Part shown: positions 1-4,740 of the stretch, in pieces
Position numbering within the stretch: the first letter of the stretch is position 1
How the letters are laid out: each line of letters starts with the position of its first letter
Assembly (NCBI GenBank): GCA_024653865.1
Contig: JANLHD010000142.1
Span: 1-6,249, forward strand
Direction of reading: 5' to 3'
From: an archaeon
Lineage (GTDB): Archaea; Iainarchaeota; Iainarchaeia; Iainarchaeales; Iainarchaeaceae
DNA: 6,249 bases
Translations under genes and position numbers: made by a program
Notes under the pieces: model-generated
What the model was told of the DNA's origin: nothing
Seen by the model: the letters and a program-made list of their open reading frames with translations, nothing else
The model's database searches: none

Positions 1-1400
1 TAAGGCTCTCGTTCGAAATAGACGGAATCGTTGACAAACCCGACATAATCGGCGCAATCTTCTGGCAAAGCGAAGGCCTGCTCGGCGACGAGATGGACCT
101 AAAAGAGCTCCAGAAAAACGGGAAACTCGGGCGCATAGAAATAGATTTCACAACCGCAATGGGAAGGACAAAAGGAACCGTAATAGTCCCAAGCTCCATG
201 GACATGGCGGAAACCAGCATTCTTGCCGCGGGAATAGAAAGCGTCGACAAAGTCGGCCCGTGCGAAGCAAAATTCGAAATCGTGGACATAGAGGACACGA
301 GAACCAACAAGCGCGACGAAATCAAAAACAGGGCACAAGAAATCCTCAAAAAAATGATGGACAAATCAAGGCCCGACACCCAAATGCTAAGCGACGAACT
401 TCGCGAAAACGTGAGGGCGGCAAGGCTAGTTGACTTCGGGCCTGACAAATTGCCCGCAGGCCCCGACGTACAGGCAAGCAACGAAATAATAATCGTCGAA
501 GGAAGGGCTGACGTTCTTAACATGCTCAAAAACCAAATCACCAACGTGATTGGAATGAACGGATCCAACATTTCCCCAACAATCGTCGAACTATGCAAGA
601 ACAAGGAAGTGACCGTGTTCATCGACGGAGACCGCGGAGGCCTGCTCAATGCACGAAAGCTCGCGCAAATGGCAAACGTCGATTTTGTGGCAAAAGCACC
701 CGACGGAAAAGAGGTCGAGGAACTCACGAGAAAGGAAATAATCCAATCCCTCAAAAGAAAGGGGACACTCGAAGAAATGCTCGGCGAAAAAAAACCGATG
801 GTTTTTGAAAGGCGAGGGCCCCCAAGAATCGACGACCGCAGAAGGGACTCACGAGGGCCAAGAAGGCCAATTGGCTCCATGGGAATGCGCGACAACAGGC
901 CACGCGACAGGGGAGATAGAAGAGGCCCGCCGAGGAGATGGAACGACGAACCCCCAAGGGATCGCATCGAAAACCGCGAACGCGAACCAAGGGAACACCC
1001 GGAATTCCGCGAACCAAGGGAAATGCAAGAGCCAATGGAACAAAGATTTGGCACACGCGAAATCGCCAGAAGCGAAGGCGGCCCGAGGCTCGAGGTCTAC
1101 GAACAAAAAATCCTCACCACCGCCGAAGAACAGGCATTCAAGCCCGTGCTCTTGGAACTAAAAGGCACGATGAAGGCAAGAATCCTTGACGAAAAAAACG
1201 CCCAAATAAAAGAGGTCGAAGTAAAGGACCTCGTGGCGGAACTGGGCAAGTCAAAGAAAAAGCCAAGCGCCATAATCTTCGACGGAGTCGTCACAAAAAG
1301 GCTCGTTGAGGCGGCGGAAAAAGCCGGGGCAAAATACGTCATCGGCGCCAGGAAAGGAAAAATAGAGCAAAACAAGAACGTGAAGGCAACCGCACTATAA
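1..1400 (+). CDS. dnaG: Archaeal DnaG-type primase (Toprim domain), 5' end cut by window edge
   Basis: The reading frame is open from the first full codon (base 3), so the ATG at 93 is an internal methionine. The residues before it (SFEIDGIVDKPDIIGAIF, then SEGLLGDE) match the conserved start of archaeal DnaG, so only a few residues are missing. A Toprim domain follows: the acidic motif EGRAD is at 498-512 and DGDRGG at 624-641, carrying the expected metal-binding Glu and Asp residues. Bases 810-1088 encode a linker of about 93 residues, about 30% Arg, rich in RG, RD and REP units. The C-terminal part (1089-1397) resembles the conserved archaeal DnaG tail. In this family the protein makes RNA primers in vitro and associates with the RNA exosome, partly through Csl4; either role could apply here. 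It ends with TAA and is convergent with the gene at 1463-1912. Confidence 0.95.
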   Translation, partial: RLSFEIDGIVDKPDIIGAIFWQSEGLLGDEMDLKELQKNGKLGRIEIDFTTAMGRTKGTVIVPSSMDMAETSILAAGIESVDKVGPCEAKFEIVDIEDTRTNKRDEIKNRAQEILKKMMDKSRPDTQMLSDELRENVRAARLVDFGPDKLPAGPDVQASNEIIIVEGRADVLNMLKNQITNVIGMNGSNISPTIVELCKNKEVTVFIDGDRGGLLNARKLAQMANVDFVAKAPDGKEVEELTRKEIIQSLKRKGTLEEMLGEKKPMVFERRGPPRIDDRRRDSRGPRRPIGSMGMRDNRPRDRGDRRGPPRRWNDEPPRDRIENREREPREHPEFREPREMQEPMEQRFGTREIARSEGGPRLEVYEQKILTTAEEQAFKPVLLELKGTMKARILDEKNAQIKEVEVKDLVAELGKSKKKPSAIIFDGVVTKRLVEAAEKAGAKYVIGARKGKIEQNKNVKATAL

Positions 1401-1427
1401 GGTTGCTTTCACAAAAAACTTTTTTTT
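1386..1427 (+). terminator. dnaG terminator 1: stem-loop overlapping the stop codon, then T-tract
   Basis: GCAACC (1386-1391) can pair with GGTTGC (1401-1406) across a 9-nt loop that contains the end of dnaG and its stop. A run of eight T lies at 1420-1427. Archaeal termination depends mainly on T-tracts, so the T-run is the stronger part of the signal. Confidence 0.5.
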
Positions 1428-1437
1428 CAAAAACGGG

Positions 1438-1461
1438 GGGCAAAAATTGCCCTCTTTTTTT
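1438..1461. terminator. Bidirectional terminator between convergent genes
   Basis: GGGCAA (1438-1443) pairs perfectly with TTGCCC (1447-1452) over an AAA loop. A T-rich run (1453-1461) follows on the plus strand, serving dnaG. Read on the minus strand, the same stem follows the stop of the gene at 1463 and is then followed by a short T5 run, so it could stop both transcripts. Confidence 0.6.
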
Positions 1462-1462
1462 C

Positions 1463-1912
1463 CTATTTTTTTCTTCTAAAAGACCTTATTGGTTCGTCCG
1501 GGACTTCCCTAATGGTTTCCTCGATCGGGATTATCAAATCCCCGGTCCTATAAAGATTCATTCCAATGAAAAGAACCGCGAGCCAGAACAAAATTGACGC
1601 AATTGGCCCCAAAAGCCCGAACCAAAATTGCCTAACAGTTAGCCTTGCACTCTCTTCGCGAACAACAATTCCGGTCGACCTATGCAAGGTCTCCGCGCAG
1701 GAATTGAACGAAAGCCTCTGGTCGGAAAGCGACGCGTCGCCATCTATGCGCTGGATGCATGAATCGTAATACTTCAAATTGTCCCACGAATCGAACATTG
1801 CAGCAGATGCCTGCACAAACATCAAAAACGCGGCGAAAATAATGAAAGAGCCGATTAACTTCGGCATGTGCACATCGCGGCCCGCGACCCTGAAATAAAT
1901 GATTCGCCTCAA
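1463..1912 (-). CDS. Hypothetical small membrane protein with two membrane segments
   Basis: I do not recognise this protein. From the TTG at 1912 it is 149 residues. A hydrophobic segment at about 19-38 ends in QASAAMF and looks like a signal peptide or first membrane helix. An exposed region of about 60 residues carries two cysteines (52 and 72) that could form a disulfide. A second hydrophobic segment at about 97-119 (starting FWFGLLGPIA) follows, then a charged tail ending RSFRRKK. The start is uncertain. The TTG at 1912 has a GGAG 8 nt upstream; the ATG at 1867 gives a cleaner signal-peptide N-terminus but no clear ribosome site; the TTG at 1939 lies upstream of the transcription start predicted from the TATA element. 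The gene is convergent with dnaG. Its orderly topology and promoter support a real gene, but no function can be given. Confidence 0.7.
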   Translation of the reverse strand: MRRIIYFRVAGRDVHMPKLIGSFIIFAAFLMFVQASAAMFDSWDNLKYYDSCIQRIDGDASLSDQRLSFNSCAETLHRSTGIVVREESARLTVRQFWFGLLGPIASILFWLAVLFIGMNLYRTGDLIIPIEETIREVPDEPIRSFRRKK

Positions 1913-1920
1913 TTCAAAAA

Positions 1921-1924
1921 CTCC
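1921..1924 (-). promoter_or_regulatory. Ribosome binding site supporting the TTG start at 1912
   Basis: On the minus strand GGAG lies 8 nt before the TTG. Neither the ATG at 1867 nor the TTG at 1939 has a comparable site, so this is the main argument for the chosen start. Confidence 0.4.
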
Positions 1925-1943
1925 TGCATCATTATACAATTAA

Positions 1944-1955
1944 TTTATATATAAA
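1944..1955. promoter_or_regulatory. Palindromic TATA element TTTATATATAAA
   Basis: This 12-bp perfect palindrome lies about 25 bp before base 1924 on the minus strand. It would start the transcript of the two-membrane-segment gene just at its GGAG site. Being symmetric, it could also direct transcription rightward from about 1975 into the stem-loop and tRNA region. A GC-rich block (1961-1989) next to it holds the direct repeat ACGGCGG at 1964-1970 and 1983-1989, a possible regulator site (inference). Confidence 0.5.
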
Positions 1956-2015
1956 GGTTTCCGACGGCGGCGCGGGCTCGCCACGGCGGTTTTTAATCAT
2001 TTGCGGAGGAAAGAA

Positions 2016-2046
2016 TCTCTTAAAGAAGAGAGTACTGCGCAAGCAG
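2016..2046 (+). repeat. Two small stem-loops upstream of the tRNA
   Basis: TCTCTT (2016-2021) pairs with AAGAGA (2026-2031) across an AAAG loop. Next, CTGC (2035-2038) pairs with GCAG (2043-2046) across a GCAA loop, a stable GNRA-type tetraloop. A pyrimidine tract (2048-2061) follows. No credible protein gene covers this stretch. Confidence 0.4.
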
Positions 2047-2071
2047 GTTTCTTTCTTTTTTGGTCGAGCTT

Positions 2072-2092
2072 CCTGGCCCCGAGGGGACTAGG
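2072..2092 (+). repeat. Stem-loop with bulged A
   Basis: CCTGGCCC (2072-2079) pairs with GGGACTAGG (2084-2092) as 8 base pairs, with one bulged A (2087), one G-T pair and a CGAG loop. It abuts the large palindrome that starts at 2093. Confidence 0.4.
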
Positions 2093-2120
2093 CCGTGCAG
2101 AATTTAAAATTCTGCATCGG
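2093..2120 (+). repeat. Near-perfect 28-bp palindrome
   Basis: The core GCAGAATTT (2097-2105) and AAATTCTGC (2107-2115) are exact inverted repeats around one central A. The arms extend with T2096-A2116 and then CCG (2093-2095) against CGG (2118-2120), with T2117 bulged, giving 13 pairs. The centre contains a TATA-like TTTAAAAT (2103-2110) about 46 nt before the mature tRNA 5' end, so it may also be the tRNA promoter, giving a leader of about 20 nt (inference). Confidence 0.55.
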
Positions 2121-2146
2121 TTTTCTTTCTTATCAAAGAAAGAAAA
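2121..2146 (+). repeat. Perfect 11-bp stem-loop just before the tRNA
   Basis: TTTTCTTTCTT (2121-2131) and AAGAAAGAAAA (2136-2146) are exact inverted repeats with an ATCA loop. The stem begins directly after the 2093-2120 palindrome and ends 6 nt before the tRNA. The pyrimidine tract at 2048-2057 could compete for the same purine arm. Confidence 0.55.
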
Positions 2147-2152
2147 AAGGTC

Positions 2153-2225
2153 GGGCTCGTGGTCTAGTGGTTATGACATCTCCTTTACACGGAGGGAGTC
2201 GCAGGTTCGAATCCTGCCGGGCCCA
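2153..2225 (+). tRNA. tRNA-Val (anticodon TAC)
   Basis: The cloverleaf folds fully. The acceptor stem GGGCTCG (2153-2159) pairs with CGGGCCC (2218-2224), one G-T pair, with discriminator A2225. The anticodon stem 2179-2183 pairs with 2191-2195 around the loop TTTACAC, giving anticodon TAC at 2186-2188 (reads Val GUA). The variable loop is GAGTC. The T arm is GCAGG-TTCGAAT-CCTGC (2201-2217). No CCA is encoded, as in many archaeal tRNA genes, and no intron is seen. The D stem is the weakest part (3 pairs). It is flanked on both sides by stem-loops and followed by a near-copy of its own 3' end. Confidence 0.95.
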
Positions 2226-2309
2226 TACCCCTCCACCGGAGGGGTGATGCGAGCTTCGCACGTTTTGATGCAACTTTTTCAAAAGTTGCTTCGGATCCTG
2301 CCGGGCCCA
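2206..2309 (+). repeat. Direct repeat of the tRNA 3' end, att-site-like, 84-nt offset
   Basis: Bases 2206-2225 of the tRNA (T loop, T-stem 3' strand, acceptor 3' strand, discriminator) recur at 2290-2309 with one difference: TTCGAATCC in the tRNA, TTCGGATCC in the copy. The copied 14 bases from TCCTGCC to the discriminator A are identical. The change removes the conserved A of the T loop, so the copy is not under tRNA constraint. Duplication of a tRNA 3' end is the usual trace of integrase-mediated insertion, but only 64 bases lie between the copies and no integrase is present. Confidence 0.75.
2226..2292 (+). repeat. Three consecutive stem-loops between the tRNA and its 3'-end copy
   Basis: First stem: ACCCCTCC (2227-2234) pairs with GGAGGGGT (2238-2245), loop ACC. 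Second: TGCGA (2248-2252) pairs with TCGCA (2256-2260), loop GCT. Third: GCAACTTTT (2270-2278) pairs with AAAAGTTGC (2281-2289), extendable by GA/TC (2267-2268 with 2291-2292) across a T-T mismatch. The T5 run in the third stem could end the tRNA transcript. The array lies between the tRNA and the convergent gene at 2317-3084, so it may separate the two transcripts. Confidence 0.55.
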
Positions 2310-2316
2310 CTTTCAT

Positions 2317-3084
2317 TTATTTTGCGGGTTTTCTTTTGGGCCTTTTTTCCCGAGGCGGGGCTGCGCGATTTGCAGCCAAAACCTGCCTTCTGAACTCGAC
2401 AAGTTTTTCGGTGTTCCTACGGCATTTTTCAAATAGGTTTCTTATTTGCATGAGTGTCTCTATCTTGTTGGGCGGCCAAAACAGTTGCGCATCCTTAACT
2501 CTTGCAATTTCTTCTAATTTTATTCCAAGTTTTGAGGCTATCGCCCACCCGTGCCCCGCCCCCACAATGGAAAAATCAGGTTTTAGCCTAAGTGCAGCCG
2601 AAGCCATCCTTTCGTCCCGCAAGACCCACAAAACATATTCAGAGGGCAGATCTTGCCCTCTAAGATAAACGTCAAACGCATCGCGAGCTGCGTGATACTG
2701 CTGCAGAGCCAATTTATGCGAGATCTCCTCTTTCTTTTCCTGCAGGAAAGCAGAGTCGAGCCAGACAACTTCCATGTTTTTTGATTTCGCGTAATCCGAG
2801 AGGGCGGAAAAAAAAGGTTTGTTTTCTGGGGCCAGGTCAAAAAAATTTAAATAACTCAAAAACCTCAATCTTTGGTCTGCCCAGCGCTTGAGTGGCTCGG
2901 ATGACCTGCGGCTATTAACCAGCCTTGTTAGTACTTTCTCCTCCCGATCGTAGTCCATCTCAAGACCGACTTTCTTGGCGCCTTTTGACGCCATAATGTC
3001 AATTGCCTCTTTTGCCACTTGTATGTTCTCAGCACGATGGTCTACCAGAACAAGACGTGAAGGCGACGAATGGCTCGGGCTCAT
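2317..3084 (-). CDS. Divergent TraB/PrgY/GumN-like (TIKI-superfamily) protein, soluble
   Basis: 255 residues from ATG at 3084. Features like the TraB family, known for GX2H motifs plus conserved Glu and Arg: LVLVDHRAEN (11-20, His16 but without the usual Gly), VGLEMDY (39-45), LRDERMA (155-161) and VGAGHG (174-179, containing the GX2H form GAGH). The order and spacing fit a TraB-like domain, whose members are proposed metal-dependent hydrolases or signalling regulators. Unlike many archaeal TraB proteins it has no hydrophobic C-terminal segments; it ends in a basic tail (PREKRPKRKPAK). A TATA element 25 bp before the ATG and no leader suggest leaderless translation. Codon use stands out: 9 of 11 Phe codons are TTT, against 1 of 10 in lemA. 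It is convergent with the tRNA and divergent from lemA. The family call is moderate; the substrate is unknown. Confidence 0.65.
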   Translation of the reverse strand: MSPSHSSPSRLVLVDHRAENIQVAKEAIDIMASKGAKKVGLEMDYDREEKVLTRLVNSRRSSEPLKRWADQRLRFLSYLNFFDLAPENKPFFSALSDYAKSKNMEVVWLDSAFLQEKKEEISHKLALQQYHAARDAFDVYLRGQDLPSEYVLWVLRDERMASAALRLKPDFSIVGAGHGWAIASKLGIKLEEIARVKDAQLFWPPNKIETLMQIRNLFEKCRRNTEKLVEFRRQVLAANRAAPPREKRPKRKPAK

Positions 3085-3105
3085 AAATAAAACAATAATC
3101 TAGGG

Positions 3106-3112
3106 AATATAA
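3106..3112 (-). promoter_or_regulatory. TATA element of the TraB-like gene (leaderless)
   Basis: TTATATT on the minus strand is centred about 25 bp before the A of the ATG at 3084. The archaeal TATA-to-start distance would place transcription initiation at or next to the start codon. No ribosome site precedes the ATG, which agrees with a leaderless mRNA. Confidence 0.55.
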
Positions 3113-3158
3113 CAATGTTCTGAAATGCAGGGCAGCGAGATTTTTCCGAAACGACAAG

Positions 3159-3166
3159 TTAAAATA
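3159..3166 (+). promoter_or_regulatory. TATA element for the lemA-htpX cluster
   Basis: TTAAAATA follows a purine-rich stretch (CCGAAACGACAAG) that could act as the BRE. Initiation about 25 bp downstream, near 3188, would give a leader of about 29 nt carrying the GGAGG at 3203-3207, 9 nt before the lemA ATG. Confidence 0.5.
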
Positions 3167-3216
3167 CATTTCAACACCAAGAGAATAAACACCTAAATTT
3201 CTGGAGGCAAGAAAAA

Positions 3217-3777
3217 ATGGTACTTGAAATTATCGGCGCAATTGTGATCATAGGAGCCATTGTAGTGGGCCTTTGGCTATTGGTCGCTTTCAACGGTTTC
3301 GTGCAACTGCGAAACAGAATCGAGAACGCGTGGAGCCAAATTGACGTCCAGCTCAAAAGAAGGTACGACTTGGTGCCAAACCTAATTGAAACTGTGAAGG
3401 GTTACGCAAAGCACGAGAAAGAAACCCTTAGCATGGTGACACAAGCAAGGAATATCGCAGTAAACGCGACAAGCGTAAAGGAACAGGCGCAGGCGGAGAA
3501 CATGCTCTCGGGCGCACTCAAAAGCCTCTTCGCGGTATCAGAAGCATACCCAGACCTCAAGGCAAACAAAAACTTTTTGATGCTCCAAGAGGAACTGAGC
3601 GGAATCGAATCAAAAATCGCATACACCAGGCAGTTCTACAACGACGAGGTCCTGAAATTCAACACGAAAACCGAAATGCTCCCGGACAGCCTAATCGCGG
3701 GAATATTCGGGTTCAAGAAAAAGGATTACTTCGAAATAGAAGAAGCGGCAAGGGAACCGGTCAAAGTAAAATTCTAA
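3217..3777 (+). CDS. lemA: LemA family protein
   Basis: 186 residues, the usual LemA length. One N-terminal hydrophobic helix (about 4-25) anchors it; the rest should be the helical LemA domain on the outer face, as known for the family. Signature blocks are present in order: RRYDLVPNLIETVKGYAKHE (48-67), EAYPDLKANKNF (109-120), the stretch starting LQEELSGIESKIA (123 on), RQFYND (138-143) and AGIFGF (161-166). The start is clear: GGAGG lies 9 nt upstream. LemA's biochemical role is not settled; it often sits beside htpX, as here, with 43 nt between them. The coding strand is T-poor and nearly all Phe codons are TTC, matching htpX and dnaG. Confidence 0.95.
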   Translation: MVLEIIGAIVIIGAIVVGLWLLVAFNGFVQLRNRIENAWSQIDVQLKRRYDLVPNLIETVKGYAKHEKETLSMVTQARNIAVNATSVKEQAQAENMLSGALKSLFAVSEAYPDLKANKNFLMLQEELSGIESKIAYTRQFYNDEVLKFNTKTEMLPDSLIAGIFGFKKKDYFEIEEAAREPVKVKF

Positions 3778-3801
3778 CCGGTTTCCCCCAAAACCTTTTT
3801 T
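3752..3801 (+). terminator. Stem-loop and T-tract between lemA and htpX (possible attenuator)
   Basis: GGGAACCGGT (3752-3761, in the lemA end) pairs with ACCGGTTTCCC (3777-3787) as 10 base pairs with one bulged T, across a 15-nt loop. A T6 run lies at 3796-3801. An alternative small hairpin, CCTTT (3794-3798) with AAAGG (3804-3808), would cover part of the htpX ribosome site. Together these could lower htpX expression relative to lemA (inference). Confidence 0.4.
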
Positions 3802-3820
3802 CTAAAGGGGTGAAAGGCAC

Positions 3821-4705
3821 ATGTACGAGCAAATATCCCAAAATAAGAGAAACACCCTACTGCTGGTTGCCGGATTCTCATTGTTCATAATTTTCCTCGC
3901 GTGGGTTTTCGGGGAAATATGGTTCCAGGGCGGCGGAACACTTGGAATCATACTGGGCGCAATCTTCCTCGCATTCTTTGTCGCATTCAACTACTTCTGG
4001 GGAGACAAGGTAGTGCTTGCGGTAAGCGGCGCAAAAGAGGTCAGGCAAGAAGACCAACCATACCTGCACTCACTAATAGAGGGCCTCGCAATTGCGGCGG
4101 GAATCCCAAAACCAAAAGCGTACGTAATTGAAGACACGGCACTGAACGCATTCGCAACAGGAAGGGACCCCGAGCACGGAATCATTGTGGTGACCACAGG
4201 GCTTATTGCCACAATGAATCGGCAAGAACTCGAAGGCGTAATCGCCCACGAAATGAGCCACATCAAAAACTACGACATAAGGCTCATGATGATGATAGTT
4301 GTCCTTGTGGGGCTCGCCGCGCTACTGAGCGACATCATGCTTCGCAGCGTTCTTTTCGGAAGACATGACGACCGCGGCGGCAGGGCAGGACTTATAATGC
4401 TCGCAATAGGAATAGTGCTCGCAATACTAACCCCAATAATCGCACTCGTGGTAAAAATGGCGATTTCAAGGGAACGCGAATACCTGGCGGACGCCGACGC
4501 CGCGCTACTCACAAGAAACCCGCCCGGGCTTGCGAGCGCGCTCAAAAAACTCGCAGGGGACAAGGAAGTTCTCGAGGCCGCGAACAAGGCAACCGCGCAC
4601 CTCTACATTTCAAACCCGCTCAAAAACAGAAGCGGCTTTCTGGACTCGATGTTCTCAACCCACCCCCCAATAGAGAAGCGCATAGCAAGGCTCGAGGCAA
4701 TGTAA
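3821..4705 (+). CDS. htpX: HtpX-like membrane zinc metalloprotease (M48 family)
   Basis: 294 residues, normal for HtpX. The zinc site HEMSH is at 143-147 (His143 and His147 bind zinc, Glu144 is catalytic). The third ligand is probably Glu220 in REREYLADADAAL (217-229). The conserved C-terminal STHPPIEKRI is at 279-288. Hydrophobic segments lie at about 11-31, 39-60, 155-172 and 188-212, so the protease is membrane-embedded with its active site on the cytoplasmic side, as known for the family, where it degrades damaged membrane proteins. The ATG has a GGGGTGA ribosome site 7 nt upstream. It follows lemA by 43 nt and precedes the transglutaminase-like gene by 35 nt. No catalytic residue is missing. 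Confidence 0.96.
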   Translation: MYEQISQNKRNTLLLVAGFSLFIIFLAWVFGEIWFQGGGTLGIILGAIFLAFFVAFNYFWGDKVVLAVSGAKEVRQEDQPYLHSLIEGLAIAAGIPKPKAYVIEDTALNAFATGRDPEHGIIVVTTGLIATMNRQELEGVIAHEMSHIKNYDIRLMMMIVVLVGLAALLSDIMLRSVLFGRHDDRGGRAGLIMLAIGIVLAILTPIIALVVKMAISREREYLADADAALLTRNPPGLASALKKLAGDKEVLEAANKATAHLYISNPLKNRSGFLDSMFSTHPPIEKRIARLEAM

Positions 4706-4709
4706 AACA

Positions 4710-4717
4710 AATAAATA
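4710..4717 (+). promoter_or_regulatory. Possible internal TATA element before the transglutaminase-like gene
   Basis: AATAAATA is centred about 27 bp before the GTG at 4741. No clear ribosome site precedes the GTG, so a separate leaderless transcript is possible. The AT-rich gap could equally be plain intergenic sequence. Confidence 0.3.
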
Positions 4718-4740
4718 AGGGCAACGCACTATTTAGTTCC

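Noticed and set aside
751..1161. Several long open frames on both strands across the dnaG linker
   Set aside because: They are shadows of the purine-rich, Arg-rich linker sequence, lacking start signals and recognisable motifs.
1403..1597. 64-codon plus-strand frame after dnaG
   Set aside because: It reads through the terminator T-tracts and then antisense to the membrane-protein gene, with no ribosome site.
2005..2120. RNase P RNA, suggested by GGAGGAAAG at 2005-2013 and GTGCAGAA at 2095-2102
   Set aside because: The first motif does not continue as expected for the P4 strand, there is no convincing pairing partner further on, and the CAGAA is locked in a near-perfect palindrome. Two short matches are not enough.
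1974..2159. GGGCTCG occurring at 1974-1980 and again as the tRNA acceptor strand 2153-2159
   Set aside because: Only seven bases match, in GC-rich sequence, and the bases after them do not align as a tRNA copy.
2245..2271. C/D box small RNA, suggested by GTGATGC and TTGATGC
   Set aside because: No D box (CTGA) follows at a suitable distance, and both motifs fall within or beside the stem-loops.
2001..2393. 130-codon plus-strand open frame
   Set aside because: It runs through the tRNA and the stem-loops, starts at TTG, and encodes the SQVRILPG-type peptide typical of translated tRNA. It also overlaps the 3' end of the TraB-like gene.
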